From Macrostomum hystrix (Eukaryota > Platyhelminthes > Macrostomidae): a stretch of 64,000 bases of DNA. Location of the stretch: assembly GCA_950097015.1 (NCBI GenBank), contig CATNEN010000032.1:682001-746000 (forward strand), given 5' to 3'. The notes under the pieces were generated by a model. It was not told the DNA's origin. It saw only the letters and a list, made by a program, of their open reading frames with translations, and made no database searches. A program made the position numbers and the translations under genes. Each line of letters opens with the position of its first letter. Within the stretch, counting starts at the first letter, position 1. Positions 1-11,333 of this stretch are shown here, piece after piece.

Positions 1-415
1 CATCAGCATGGCTAAACTAGAGTTTGAATAATGGCTACACCAGAGTTTGAATCAAGGCTAAACCAGAGTCTGAATCATGGCTAAACCAGAGTTTGAATCA
101 TGGCTAAACCAGACTTTGAATCATAGCCAACCAGAGTTTGAATCTTGGCTAAACCAGAGTTTCAATCATGGCTAACCCAGCGTTTGAATCATGGCTAAAC
201 CAGAGTTTGAATCATGGCAAAAACCGAGTTTCAATCATGGCTAACCCAGCGTTTGAATCATGGCTAAACCAGAGTTTGAATCTTGGCTAAACCAGAGTTT
301 GAATCATAGCCAACCAGAGTCTGAATCATGGCAAAACGAGAGTTTGAATCATAGCCCACCAGGGTTTAAAACATGGCGAAACCTGAGTTTGAATCTTGGC
401 TAACCCAGCGTTTGA
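1..415. repeat. 23-bp minisatellite array, left window edge
   Basis: Imperfect tandem copies of a unit of about 23 bp (gaatcatggctaaaccagag plus ttt). The array is cut by the window edge, so its true length is unknown. Individual copies vary at a few positions (for example cttggct for catggct, and accgag for accagag). No coding gene is supported here. Confidence 0.85.
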
Positions 416-420
416 AAAAT

Positions 421-592
421 CAACGTCAACTGGGGAGTCATCATCAAAATGGGGATCATGGTGAACTGGGGGATCTTTGTCAACTGGGGGATCATTGTCA
501 ACTGGGGGTTCATTGTCAACTGGGGGTTCATTGTCAACTGGGGGATCATTGTCAACTGGGGGATCATTGTCAACTGGGGGTTCATAGTAGCT
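421..592. repeat. 18-bp minisatellite array
   Basis: About eight tandem copies of an 18-bp unit (gtcaactgggggatcatt) with variants ending ggttcatt. The array abuts the 23-bp array on its left. The unit length is a multiple of three, so open frames run through it on both strands. Those frames are repeat artefacts and I do not call them genes. Confidence 0.85.
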
Positions 593-1180
593 TTAAAAAG
601 CTGTAAATTCAGCTTCTAAAAAGTCTATACTAGACGAATTAAAAGTATTTCTGCTCCCCGAAGGGGGGCAAATCTTGCTAGTCTTTACTAATTATTAACC
701 AAGTGTATAACTTTACGCATATGCATTTATCTAAGATAACTTTTTTGTCAGAGGCCAAAGGGAAAAATTCTAAATAATAAGGTTGGTTGTCTAACGATTT
801 AAAAATAAATAAGCTTTGACGAATATATACTTTTCGATACATGTCGGATTGTGGAGTTTTATATGATTTGTCAGGCAATTTGATATGCCTGGGCAAGCAT
901 TTTAGAACTTATGACAATTGAAAATTGCGGATTAATCTACAAAACATTTAGTTTCAGTAATGCAGATTTACATATTAAAGTTGTGATTAATAAGCCTATC
1001 TAAAGTGTTTTAATCAAACCGAGGCAGAGGGCAATAAGGCGCGTAAATACATTGATCATAATTTCTGTAGCTTACTAGTAGCGATGCCAGCTTAAAATTT
1101 TTAGGCCTGACCAAAAGGATGTATTTTCTAACCAAAAAATAGATTATAAGTCCATTTAGGATTTTGGGCACAAAAAAGTT
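593..1180. other. AT-rich stretch with no recognised gene
   Basis: AT-rich sequence between the minisatellites and the tRNA gene. I see no conserved coding segment, transposon end or repeat array. The only functional signal I note is the T run at the right edge, which serves the neighbouring tRNA. Confidence 0.5.
1171..1176 (-). terminator. Pol III terminator of tRNA-Lys
   Basis: A run of six A on the plus strand is six T on the tRNA sense strand, four bases beyond the discriminator base. This is the canonical RNA polymerase III stop signal. Confidence 0.8.
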
Positions 1181-1253
1181 CGCCCGATGTGGGGCTCGAA
1201 CCCACGACCCTGGGATTAAGAGTCCCATGCTCTACCGACTGAGCTAACCGGGC
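1181..1253 (-). tRNA. trnK-CTT: tRNA-Lys (anticodon CTT)
   Basis: A 73-nt intronless cloverleaf read on the minus strand. The acceptor stem GCCCGGT pairs with ATCGGGC with one G-T pair. The D stem is GCTC/GAGC. The anticodon stem TGGGA/TCCCA holds the loop CTCTTAA with anticodon CTT. The T stem GTGGG/CCCAC holds TTCGAGC, and the discriminator base is G. The internal A box (TTAGCTCAGTCGG) and B box (GGTTCGAGCC) are intact. A six-T run on the transcribed sense strand starts a few bases past the 3' end, as expected of a Pol III terminator. Closely matches animal lysine tRNAs that read AAG codons. Confidence 0.96.
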
Positions 1254-2022
1254 TTCAACATTTACAATGATTTTGCTACAATTTATTCAAATAACTGTGC
1301 AAGAAGTTTAAAAATTTAGCTTACCCTTACATGCTGGCTGCTGCCATCGCCAAGCTCCAAGCTCAAGTAATAGCCAGGACTTATAAATATAGGTAGAGGC
1401 GAGCTAAAAGAAAGTTCTAGTTGAGACTTGAGTACATCCCTTGTAAAGCAAGGCAGCGCGGAAAGAAAGCGGGGGTTGTTGAATGTATTTCATTCTCTCC
1501 TTCATCGAATGCACGCAAAAAATTACAGTATTGCACTTGATACATAAATATGGCCTCTCCAATCTCAAAGCACACTGTCAGTGCTTAAATTGCGCTGCGA
1601 CAGGTTAAATATAAGTAGGCACATGCGCAATCTAGTATATAGAATTCCCTCTCTATGGAAACCCTAGCTAGCTCGTTGCACACACTGTACAATACAAAAG
1701 CCTGCTTGCATTTTCACAATACAACACAATTATTAGCTTCGTCATTGCCTAAAGACGGAATGTTAGAAAAGCCTTGGGTTTTATGGGTTATGAATGAAAA
1801 TAATTATATAATGTATAATTCGGTCGCAGCATTCAGAGCTAAAACGCACTGATTTGATATCAAGTTTGATACAGAGCAAAAACATTCAAAGCACGTCTAG
1901 TTTATATCGCAAAAGGTAATAAAACTCAAACTTCAGCATGCGGTAACGCATTTACCACACAGATCACAAGATCCATTTTGATTACAGCGAGTCACAAAAA
2001 TTTAATTCAAAGTTTTTAAGCC
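1254..2022. other. 5' flank of first DNase II gene, nothing recognised
   Basis: Sequence upstream of the first DNase II copy. It is not similar to the upstream sequence of the second copy, although the two genes are nearly identical inside. No clear TATA box was found close to the start codon. The frame at 1655-1852 has no recognised motif and is not called. Confidence 0.4.
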
Positions 2023-3822
2023 ATGAAAAGCCAGTTAAATAAATCACAATTTGTCACTGCGTCCTTGATGCTGACTCTGCAGCTTTCAACGGCCCTATCA
2101 GCGACCACTGAGTTTCAGTGCCGAGACGCAGATGGCACGCCACTGGACTGGTTCGCGCTGCTCAAGCAGCCAGAGAGCTCAGAGTACGCATTTGTCAGCT
2201 CCAGCAATCCGAACTCGTGGACTCAGCCGGATGACTCAGACTTGACCAAAAGCGGTCCCGTGTTTGCCACCGTCAGCCAGGCGCTGTCCGGCTCGCCTGC
2301 TGCCGGCTCCGCCGACGTCCTTGCGGCATATAATGATGAGCCACCACCAGGGATCGATAAGTCATCATCGAGTCCATTGAGCAGCATCATCTCTGGCCAC
2401 ATGAAGGGCCTCGTAGCTCTGACGGCTGGTCGGCGAGGCTTCTGGTTGATCCACAGCGTTCCGAATTTCCCAGACATTAGCCTTGAGCATTTCAACTATG
2501 CAACCAAAGGCTTAAAGTACGGCCAGAGCTTTCTTTGCCTGACTGTCAACAGCTCGGCGGTGGCTGAAGACATCGGCAAGCAGCTGTTCGCCTCGCACCC
2601 CGATCTCTACAGCATCAGCGTGAGCGCCACCGCCGCCGCGACCTGGCCCAGCTGGGTCGACCTGAAGAAGAAAAAGACTCCACCGACAAGTCTGCTCAAC
2701 TCCACAGTCAGGTTGATGACTTCGGGCGGTCTCTCTGTACTCCATCTGGCCAAGTCTCCTCACCTGAAACAGGACCTGTATGCGTATCTGCTGGCTGATC
2801 AGCTGAACTCCAGCATCCAGGTGAGCGTGCATCCTTGCGTGCATCAAGTTTTTAAAAAATACTTTTGCGTGAGTGGCAACTATATTTCGTAAAGTTGTAA
2901 CAAAATTAATTACACGATTTGTTTTATAAAAGTTGATATATATGATCGACTAGGTGGTTAATTATTTGACTATTATGTCGGCAGGTGGAAACGTGGCAGC
3001 ACGGAGAGCGACTGTTGAACTCGACCTGCGGCAGGCGCTACAATGTCACAAAGGTGCTGCGGGTTCGCATCGGAAACAAGCAGCTGGCCGAGTTTCCATC
3101 AACCAGCGACCACTCGAAGTGGTGCGTAACAGTCGGAGCAGGCGGCTGGCCGCACGTGTGCATCGGCGACATGAACCGGGCGGAGACGCAGTTCCGGCGA
3201 GGCGGCGGCATCGCGTGCGTCGGCCTTCCAGCGCTGCACAGACTGTTCAAAGCGGCCGCGCTCAGTGACCAGGTAGTTTTAGTTGCACTTTTGGAACCTA
3301 CAAAATCTATTAAAACCTATGTCATTCTCAAGCAGAATTAACCTTTTAAGGTACAGAGGTGCAGTTTGTTTATCTCCCATTTCACTTTTTACCGATATTT
3401 GTCTTTTATTTGATTGGTTGATCTTAGAGAATATATATTCAACCTTCTTAGACACCTCAATCTATTTTAGATGACGTACAAAGAGGCAAGTTTCTATGCT
3501 AATTCCAATCCAATCAGCTTGCTTCGCTTATTTTGTATCATGTTCTTCTACTATTTAAGGAATATTTTGAGCATTAATTTGACTAAACCTTTCGCAGGCC
3601 TGCAACAGAGGGAACAGCGACTTTAAAGTGAGCAGCGTTTTCACTCAGCTGCTGCTGGTTTTTTACAACTGGGCCATTGTGGCAGTGCTGTGCGCTGCTG
3701 CCTGCACGATTCTCTTAGCGGACCTGCTCATCTGCCTGGTCCAGGCTCGAGCAAGGCGGCTTCAGAAGGGAGCGGTACGACCTTCCAGCACCTTCGGGGG
3801 CTGGGGATATCGGGTCCTGTGA
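2023..3822 (+). CDS. DNASE2: Deoxyribonuclease II family, membrane-anchored form, copy 1
   Basis: Predicted acid endonuclease of the DNase II family, which degrades engulfed or apoptotic DNA without metal in lysosomes or outside cells. Exons read as 2023-2820, 2985-3272 and 3598-3822, all in phase 0 with GT-AG introns; 436 aa. Residues 10-27 resemble a signal peptide. Both catalytic HxK motifs are visible: GHMKG (His126) and DHSKW (His309). Other family signatures are DGTPLDWF, YNDEPP, FWLIHSVPNFP, YGQSFLCL and CIGDMNR. After the CN that normally ends the enzyme, exon 3 adds about 70 residues with one hydrophobic segment (about 380-410) and an Arg-rich tail, suggesting a type I membrane protein. 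The first 15-16 codons are unlike those of the 8656 paralogue, so the start and signal peptide are less certain than the rest. Confidence 0.86.
2069..3302 (+). repeat. Near-identical paralogue block, left copy
   Basis: This block aligns without gaps to 8699-9932 at an offset of 6630 bp. I count about seven mismatches in 1234 bp. The 164-bp intron (2821-2984) matches as closely as the exons. Similarity stops abruptly on both sides: upstream in the signal-peptide codons, and downstream about 30 bp into the second intron. Confidence 0.93.
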
Positions 3823-4700
3823 CAGCTGACATTGTCTAGCTGTAATTACCGAATACAACCCCATGGAATTCTTTTAATATAGCTACGCGATACACAATGT
3901 ATAATTATGTAATCCATTTGGAATGTTAAGCTGTGGCGGCATTATAGCCAGTAGCCAGTACATACCGTAAACAATATAAAGAACTAGTTATTCGAGAATC
4001 AGTCGAGAACACGGCAAATATTTATCTTGTATATAAGCGGATCATTTCGTAGGATTTATTTCAAAACAGGTTGCTTGTATCATGCAGCCTCAAAAATATT
4101 TCTGGTTGGACGGGATAGGACATTGTATCGGACCCAGCGATCTAGATGTAATTGCCTGTACTTATGTTGTATGATTGCAGAATCAAATATCCAAGCTGAT
4201 ATCCAATCCATCGCTTTTAAAAAAATCTAAATACAAAGCCCTCCAATTACAAATATCTCGATATTTTTTTAACCATACTTTCCCTCAATTCATGAGTAGA
4301 GTTTCGCTTTGATACATGCTGCTTTATGGTGAAGTTTTTTACTAATTCATACATTCTTACAAGAATGATGGTGTGAGGAACTGGATGCAACTTTTGGAAT
4401 GCGCTTTGGATACTTCGCTTGTTGCATGGAAGCTGATAGCTGCGAGCGATAATCAGTGTCCTTTAAGTTACTGCCACTAAAACACGCTCGTACTAGTGCT
4501 TATACGTTAGCGCAGAAAAAACAGAAACTACTAACTCAAGGACCATCAGTAGTTACTTAGGCTCACTTAAATAGTCCTTGTATATGTATAGTAGTCTATT
4601 CAGATTTTATTGAATGGGCATTCTGTTGTTTCAGGGATTGTTGTGCAAAAATTCGAAACTGCTTCAGGCATCGGGGATGACCATATCAAGGATCTAGATT
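3823..4700. other. 3' flank of DNase II copy 1, nothing recognised
   Basis: AT-rich 3' flank. No coding exon, transposon protein or tandem array was recognised before the satellite that begins near 4720. Confidence 0.4.
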
Positions 4701-4719
4701 GAACTCACCGCTGATGGAA

Positions 4720-5818
4720 TTCAGAGTGAGCTCTCGTTTCACGAACTCGGGGTAAGCTCTCGTATCATGAATTCGGAGTGAGCTCTCGTATCATGAATTC
4801 GGAGTGAGCTCTCGTATCATGAATTCGGAGTGAGCTCTCGCATCATGAATTCGGAGTGAGCTCTCGTATCATGAATTCGGAGTGAGCTCTCGTATCATGA
4901 ATTCGGAGTGAGCTCTCGTATCATGAATTCGGAGTGAGCTCTTGTTTGATTTACTCAGAGTGAGCTCTCGTTTCACGAACTCGGGGTAAGCTCTCGTATC
5001 ATGAATTCGGAGTGAGCTCTCGTATCATGAATTCGGAGTGAGCTCTCGTATCATGAATTCGGAGTGAGCTCTCGTATCATGAATTCGGAGTGAGCTCTTG
5101 TTTGATTTACTCAGAGTGAGCTCTCGTTTCACGAACTCGGGGTAAGCTCTCGTATCATGAATTCGGTGTGAGCTCTTGTATCATGAATTCGGAGTGAGCT
5201 CTTGTATCATGAATTCGGAGTGAGCTCTTGTATCATGAATTCGGAGTGAGCTCTCGTATCATGAATTCGGAGTGAGCTCTCGTATCATGAATTCGGAGTG
5301 AGCTCTCGTATCATGAATTCGGAGTGAGCTCTCGTATCATGAATTCGGAGTGAGCTCTCGTATCATGAATTCGGAGTGAGCTCTCGTTTGACTTACTCAG
5401 AGTGAGCTCTCGTATGAATTCGGAGTGAGCTCTCGTATGAATTCGGAGTGAGCTCTCGTATGAATTCGGAGTGAGCTCTCGTATGAATTCGGAGTGAGCT
5501 CTCGTATGAATTCGGAGTGAGCTCTCGTTTGACTTACTCAGAGTGAGCTCTCGTATGAATTCGGAGTGAGCTCTCGTATGAATTCGGAGTGAGCTCTCGT
5601 ATGAATTCGGAGTGAGCTCTCGTATGAATTCGGAGTGAGCTCTCGTATGAATTCGGAGTGAGCTCTCGTATGAATTCGGAGTGAGCTCTCGTATGAATTC
5701 GGAGTGAGCTCTCGTATCATGAATTCGGAGTGAGCTTTCGTATCATGATTTCGGAGTGAGCTCTCGTTTGACTTACTCAGAGTGAGCTCTCGTATCATGA
5801 ATTCAGTGTAAGCTCTCG
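4720..5818. repeat. 26/23-bp satellite with higher-order pattern
   Basis: Over 1 kb of tandem units built on gaattcggagtgagctctcg. To about 5390 the unit is mostly 26 bp, with tatcat between units. From about 5400 to 5710 it is mostly 23 bp and lacks one atc triplet. Units of a divergent type (gtttgatttactcagag, often followed by gtttcacgaactcgggg) recur at intervals, giving a higher-order pattern. The minus-strand frame 5538-5798 is only the repeat read in frame. Confidence 0.93.
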
Positions 5819-5999
5819 TCTCGAGAAATAAGAGTTCACAATACCTACAGTTAATAACGGATAGTTGCCCAGGATTTGCCCTGGATCTAAGAATAAATCT
5901 GAAGGCAGACTTTCGAAAGCAGTCGAAGATGAATACGATTTAAATTTTTTACTGCCTTCTGAAGTCACCAACGACGCAGCTGTTCACTTAGACGGGTCA

Positions 6000-8170
6000 G
6001 GCCAGCGTGGCGAAAGAGAGCCGCGTTACTGATTCGCTCTTCGCTGGTCTTGAGGGTGGCGAGCGGCGGTGTGTACTGCGTTTATATGCTGTTCGAGCGA
6101 GTCCGTCAGCGTCCCGGTCTCGGTGTTGTACAGCAGGACGGTCTCAACAACCGCCTGGAACAGCGCCGCCCTCTGGCGATCAGGTAGGGCCTCGGACTGC
6201 AGGATCGCCCTCACAGAACGAAAGGCAGCCCAAGCAAGCGCCCGGCGACGCTGCAGATCTTCGCGGACGTCTATTACCAGACCACCGGGGTAGACGAACA
6301 ACTGAAAGCGCGGAAGCTCCGTCGCCTGGCCGTCAGCACCTCGGCAGAATATTTTTATCGATGTCGCCTCGATGTCGCCCTGCACGCAGAGCACGACGGT
6401 CTTCCCCGTATTGAACACCAGGCCGACGCTTTACTAGCTGGCGCTGGGCGGCCTTTACGGTTGAGGACAGCCGGGCGAGGTGATCGGCGAAGCCACGCAC
6501 GCTGAGCCGTCTTTCCGCTTGACGTCCACCCACGCGTCGGTGCAGAACGAAACCATCTTCGTCGTCGGTAAGCAGAGCATTATGAAGCACCCAGTCAAGC
6601 ACAAGGATGAACAGGAACGGCGCTAGCGTGTCCCCTTGGAGCACCGCGGAGGATGCATCTAAGGAGTTTGACAGGCCGTCCGACATCATCGCAGCTGCTC
6701 GATCGTAGCACAGTACAACGCCATGATGGCGGAGATCAGCTGCTCTGGCACATGATACGCACGGAGCACATGTAGGAGCGCAGCCCTCGCTACCGAGTCA
6801 ACGCCTTCATGAATTCAATAAAGACGACAAGCAGATCCAACTGGCGCGTACGCGCCTCCTCGATGATGCGGCGAATCTGCGTCGCTGTGCCGCGGTGGGG
6901 CCCAAACCCCTTCTGCTCATCCAGCACGGGTTACAACCGCGATAGCAGCATCCGCTTGAACGAATTCACGGCGCAGGATTGCAGATTTCTACGTGCTGGC
7001 TACCACACAGTGAATGCCCAGCGCCTCGAGGGCGGCTCGTCCGGACCCAGTGCTTTGCCGCTCGGTGTCTTCTGGGCGAGCATCACTACATCGGCAATGG
7101 TGACTGGCGCCACACTGAAGCTCTCCTGCTGCCGCTGCAGATCGACTGTCGCCAGAGCCTTCAGCTCGCGAGTAGGTTGCCTGCTCAGACGGAGCCTCTC
7201 CGCTTCTCCCTCGCTTGCTGAATCGCGAGGTACGAGCGCGGCGGCTCGTACTGCGGCACTCACGTCCACGTACTCAGCGCCTCCACGCTTGCCGCCGAGC
7301 GCAGTGATGAAAGCCCTAGCAAATCAGCGGTGCGTCCCGGCGTCTTTGAGGGCGCGGTAGTAACACCGCGGTGACCGCTTCGGCGGACGGTAGAGCGAAT
7401 CGCGTCGTTCGAGGTCGCAGACGAGGAGCTGATGACCGGACTGCAGAGCCAGCGACGTGATGGCGCGGCAGTTGAAAATTGCAGTTCCAGTTCTCGGAAG
7501 CACACGAGCACGTGGTCTAGCTGTGCCAGCCTCCTCGTAGCAAACCGGCCGCGCGCATTCCGCTGCCTCCGCTTGCAGCCCACGAAAGTCGCAAGCCTGC
7601 TGGGTGGCTTGCGGAAGCGGGTGTTGGCCGATATCCTGCCGCTCCTGGTAGTCTTCTAGCGCTTGAGTGTTACCGTTCTCGTGGGGCGTCACAAACAGGG
7701 ACCGCTCGGACCTGCGTGGAATTGCGTTTAGGTCTCTGAGGACGACCATTGTGTCGCGCTGCGCCGTTTCCTCCATGCGCACAGACAGCTGCTCGAAGAA
7801 GTTCTGAGCCCCATCCGGGAGGGTGGCAGGGGGTGCGACAACACAGAACAGGCGAGCTTTCCGGCCGCGAAGCTGGACGTCTACCGGAAGGATCCGGGGG
7901 GACTCGGCTCTGATAGACACCTCTTGACTCCTGAAGTGCGATGGCGTCACAGCTGAGGTCGAGCGCTAGCTTCGCCAGCAACCCTATCCACCAGGCGGCC
8001 TTGAGAGTGCAACAGCTCAGCGTCCGGACTCGAAGTGTGCGCTGTGGTAGAGCTGGGGCTCAGTGTAGGTGAGTCTCACGGCGCCACCCGGAATACTCAG
8101 ATGGACTGGCTTGGCAGCAGTGAAGCGCGGTTCACCGTCTTGACGATGAGGAGGTCGCGGCATCTATCTG
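6000..8170 (-). mobile_element. Decayed non-LTR retrotransposon (LINE) with endonuclease and RT remnants
   Basis: Read on the minus strand, fragments in several frames follow the order of a LINE ORF2. An endonuclease-like part lies at about 7980-7330, including VVLRDLNA where the family has a GDxN motif. The start of RT is near 7050 (SGKALGPDE). A middle RT part at about 6930-6810 contains QKGFGPHRGTATQ. QGDTLAPFLFILVLDWVL lies at about 6640. A mutated catalytic box, FADHLA in place of FADDLA, is at about 6490. A C-terminal part with FRSVRAILQSEALP and VETVLLYN lies at 6418-6026. Several stops and frameshifts make it inactive. The layout fits an RTE-like clade, but the clade is not certain. 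It lies between the two DNase II genes. Confidence 0.85.
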
Positions 8171-8655
8171 CTCCGGGGTGCAAAAGATAAAGACTGCAAA
8201 TAGATTTAGACAGTGCTTTTGTGAGCTTCAGTGAATGCACACTCGCAGTATACGACCTACACTTCAAACGTGACAGTCTTGTTACATCTTTGAAACATTC
8301 GAGAATTCAAATTGTGCAAGCAGTCATTGTCGCAATTTGCGTGAAACTGCGAAATTAAAGGCTGTACAAACAGATCAAATCTCTAAAATTCAACAGCCCA
8401 CATCGGCCGGCTCGCTAGCCCAGTGCAGTCCTTGGTATGTGTGAATTTAATTGCAAGGCTGCTACAATTCTCTGTAGGTTGATAAGAAGGATACACACAT
8501 AAGCAAAGCCAGCCGCTTGTGACTATAAAAATAGCCTAGCGTAGAGCAGCGAAAATTAGTAACTGGCACATGAAACTGAAGCGTTTCAAGTCAACAGCTG
8601 CCAGCTCAACCATCCCATCCAATCCAGGCTGTCAAGAAGTGCAGCGCTTGAAATT
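8171..8655 (+). promoter_or_regulatory. 5' flank of DNase II copy 2 with possible TATA box
   Basis: A tataaaaa motif at about 8524-8531 lies some 125 bp before the start codon at 8656 and is a plausible core promoter. This flank shares no visible similarity with the flank of copy 1. No other element was recognised. Confidence 0.35.
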
Positions 8656-10336
8656 ATGAGAACCCCGACGATGCCATTGTTCATCTCTCTGTTATTGCTG
8701 CTGACTCTGCAGCTTTCATCGGCCCTATCAGCGACCACTGAGTTTCAGTGCCGAGACGCAGATGGTACGCCACTGGACTGGTTCGCGCTGCTCAAGCAGC
8801 CAGAGAGCTCAGAGTACGCATTTGTCAGCTCCAGCAATCCGAACTCGTGGACTCAGCCGGATGACTCAGACTTGACCAAAAGCGGTCCCGTGTTTGCCAC
8901 CGTCAGCCAGGCGCTGTCCGGCTCGCCTGCTGCCGGCTCCGCCGACGTCCTTGCGGCATATAATGATGAGCCACCACCAGGGATCGATAAGTCATCATCG
9001 AGTCCATTGAGCAGCATCATCTCTGGCCACATGAAGGGCCTCGTAGCTCTGACGGCTGGTCGGCGAGGCTTCTGGTTGATCCACAGCGTTCCGAAGTTCC
9101 CAGACATTAGCCTTGAGCATTTCAACTATGCAACCAAAGGCTTAAAGTACGGCCAGAGCTTTCTTTGCCTGACTGTCAACAGCTCGGCGGTGGCTGAAGA
9201 CATCGGCAAGCAGCTGTTCGCCTCGCACCCCGATCTCTACAGCATCAGCGTGAGCGCCACCGCCACCGCGACCTGGCCCAGCTGGGTCGACCTGAAGAAG
9301 AAAAAGACTCCACCGACAAGTCTGCTCAACTCCACAGTCAGGTTGATGACTTCGGGCGGTCTCTCTGTACTCCATCTGGCCAAGTCTCCTCACCTGAAAC
9401 AGGACCTGTATGCGTATCTGCTGGCTGATCAGCTGAACTCCAGCATCCAGGTGAGCGTGCATCCTTGCGTGCATCAAGTTTTTAAAAAATACTTTTGCGT
9501 GAGTGGCAACTATATTTCGTAAAGTTGTAACAAAATTAATTACACGATTTGTTTTATAAAAGTTGATATATATGATCGACTAGGTGGTTAATTATTTGAC
9601 TATTATGTCGGCAGGTGGAAACGTGGCAGCACGGAGAGCGACTGTTGAACTCGACCTGCGGCAGGCGCTACAATGTCACAAAGGTGCTGCGGGTTCGCAT
9701 CGGAAACAAGCAGCTGGCCGAGTTTCCATCAACCAGCGACCACTCGAAGTGGTGCGTAACAGTCGGAGCAGGCGGCCGGCCGCACGTGTGCATCGGCGAC
9801 ATGAACCGGGCGGAGACGCAGTTCCGGCGAGGCGGCGGCATCGCGTGCGTCGGCCTTCCAGCGCTGCACAGACTGTTCAAAGCGGCCGCGCTCAGCGACC
9901 AGGTAGTTTCAGTTGCACTTTTGGAACCTACATGCGCTGCACAACACACTAAACAAATGGATTCGTTCAGTCTATCTTTTTATCAAATTGAAAGCCCTAA
10001 TGTCTGAATGTGTTTTGCATTATTCTAACCGTGACGCACTAGTCCTGTAATTTACCTGGACCTCTCTTTAACTTGACCTAACTTAAGCTAGTACATCTTA
10101 TGAAACCATATTCGCAGGCTTGCAACAGAGCCACCTATGGCTGCCGACTACAAACTCAGGAACTACTGGCGGTCCTGTACAACTGGGTAATGGTGGCGGC
10201 GGTTTGCGCTGTAGTCTGCACCCTGGTGTCCGTGGGCCTGCTTCTGTGGCTGTCGCTGGCTCGAGTTAAGCGGCTTCGGCGCGGTGCGCTGCAACCTTCA
10301 TGTGGTAGAAGGAGTCAGGGATATCGTTTCCTTTGA
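8656..10336 (+). CDS. DNASE2: Deoxyribonuclease II family, membrane-anchored form, copy 2
   Basis: Second DNase II paralogue, 433 aa. Exons are 8656-9450, 9615-9902 and 10118-10336, all in phase 0 with GT-AG introns. Residues 1-24 form a good signal peptide (basic start, then LFISLLLLLTLQL, then small residues), better than that of copy 1. Catalytic HxK motifs are at His125 (GHMKG) and His308 (DHSKW). Amino-acid differences from copy 1 in the shared block are few, for example Asn to Lys in SVPKFP, Ala to Thr in SATATATW and Trp to Arg in GAGGRPH. The last exon keeps the ACNR start, a hydrophobic segment (LAVLYNWVMVAAVCAVVC onward) and an Arg-rich cytosolic tail, but differs at many positions. 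The retained tail architecture argues that the membrane anchor is functional. Confidence 0.92.
8699..9932 (+). repeat. Near-identical paralogue block, right copy
   Basis: Partner of 2069-3302, about 99.4% identical by my count. It covers most of exon 1, all of intron 1, exon 2 and the first 30 bp of intron 2. Exon 3 lies outside the block and is clearly older in divergence. Confidence 0.93.
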
Positions 10337-11325
10337 AGGCTGACATGAAGGCGGAACACCCGGTCTGATGCACTATCTGATCACAAAAATGGATTGTGAA
10401 AGCGACCCATAGGAATATGCTGCATGGTTAAGATAATTTTGTACAAATTTAATTGAAATTTTTCACACGCATCCTTAATTTCGCACTGTTACTAAATGTT
10501 TACTCTGCGTGCCTGTCAGTCAGTCATTCGGATTCCGGAACCGTTTTTGATACAGTTCGCTGTTTTGATACAGTTTTGATACAGTTTGATACATCAAACA
10601 TACAATGTTTGATGATGAAATTCACCTGGAAAATGCGCAATTTCTCGTATAATTGTCGATAAATGTTCTAATCTACTCGTGAGCCGCAGCATGCTCGTCT
10701 GATTAACATTTATGACGTAACTTTTACTCTCGTTGAATCTTGCTAAATGAATCAAATATACACAGGGAGTCAGCCGATTCTGATATATCAAAATGCAGAA
10801 AGCTTTGATAAATTCATTTTATGATGCTACAACTGCAGAGCAGTCATACGTGTCACCACTTTCACATCTAAACACTGACGTAAGCCCACGTGAATCTGAT
10901 AATATTGATAGCTGTTCGCAGCGGCGCGAGTAAACATAGACCCATGCTTATCAGACTGGAAGAGCTGCAAACAGCCGGAAATCAGGTTCCAATGAGACCT
11001 GCCTGCGATGCCAAGAATTTTCGTTAGATTAGTATATCGATGCGATATAAACAATGGACTGACTGGCACAAACACAGGAAATTAATAGGGAACTTTCAAT
11101 AGTTTCAGTTCTACAAAGCGGTGAAGTTGTATTGTGTATAATTACATTGTTGCAGCAAGTCGTTTGAATCATCGAAAGTGTAATCGAAATAGACTAGGTA
11201 GATGAATAGCCTATTTCAGCCTCCTAAATAGCTCATAGAATTCAATACGGGCAAGTCGTTCACCAAAATAATTAATGACTAGCTCCGAAATGATTGGATA
11301 ATTAAAAGCCTTTGCCTCTCGCAGA
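10337..11325. other. Intergenic, nothing recognised
   Basis: 3' flank of the second DNase II gene. It contains short reiterations of ttgatacagttt at about 10545-10590 but no gene, transposon protein or long array that I can support. Confidence 0.4.
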
Positions 11326-11333
11326 ATGGCCAC

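Noticed and set aside
373-606. Open frames on both strands across the first minisatellites
   Set aside because: 18-bp units are divisible by three, so frames stay open without selection; the peptide is only the repeat translated.
1655-1852. 65-codon plus-strand frame upstream of DNase II copy 1
   Set aside because: No motif, AT-rich codons and no promoter; likely chance.
2223-2847. Minus-strand frames antisense to DNase II exon 1 (also 8853-9477)
   Set aside because: They are shadows of the conserved plus-strand exon; DNase II motifs are all on the plus strand.
4720-5818. Possible CRISPR-like array
   Set aside because: Units are directly tandem with no unique spacers, and the genome is eukaryotic; this is a satellite. 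The same applies to 24400-25330 and 12776-13840.
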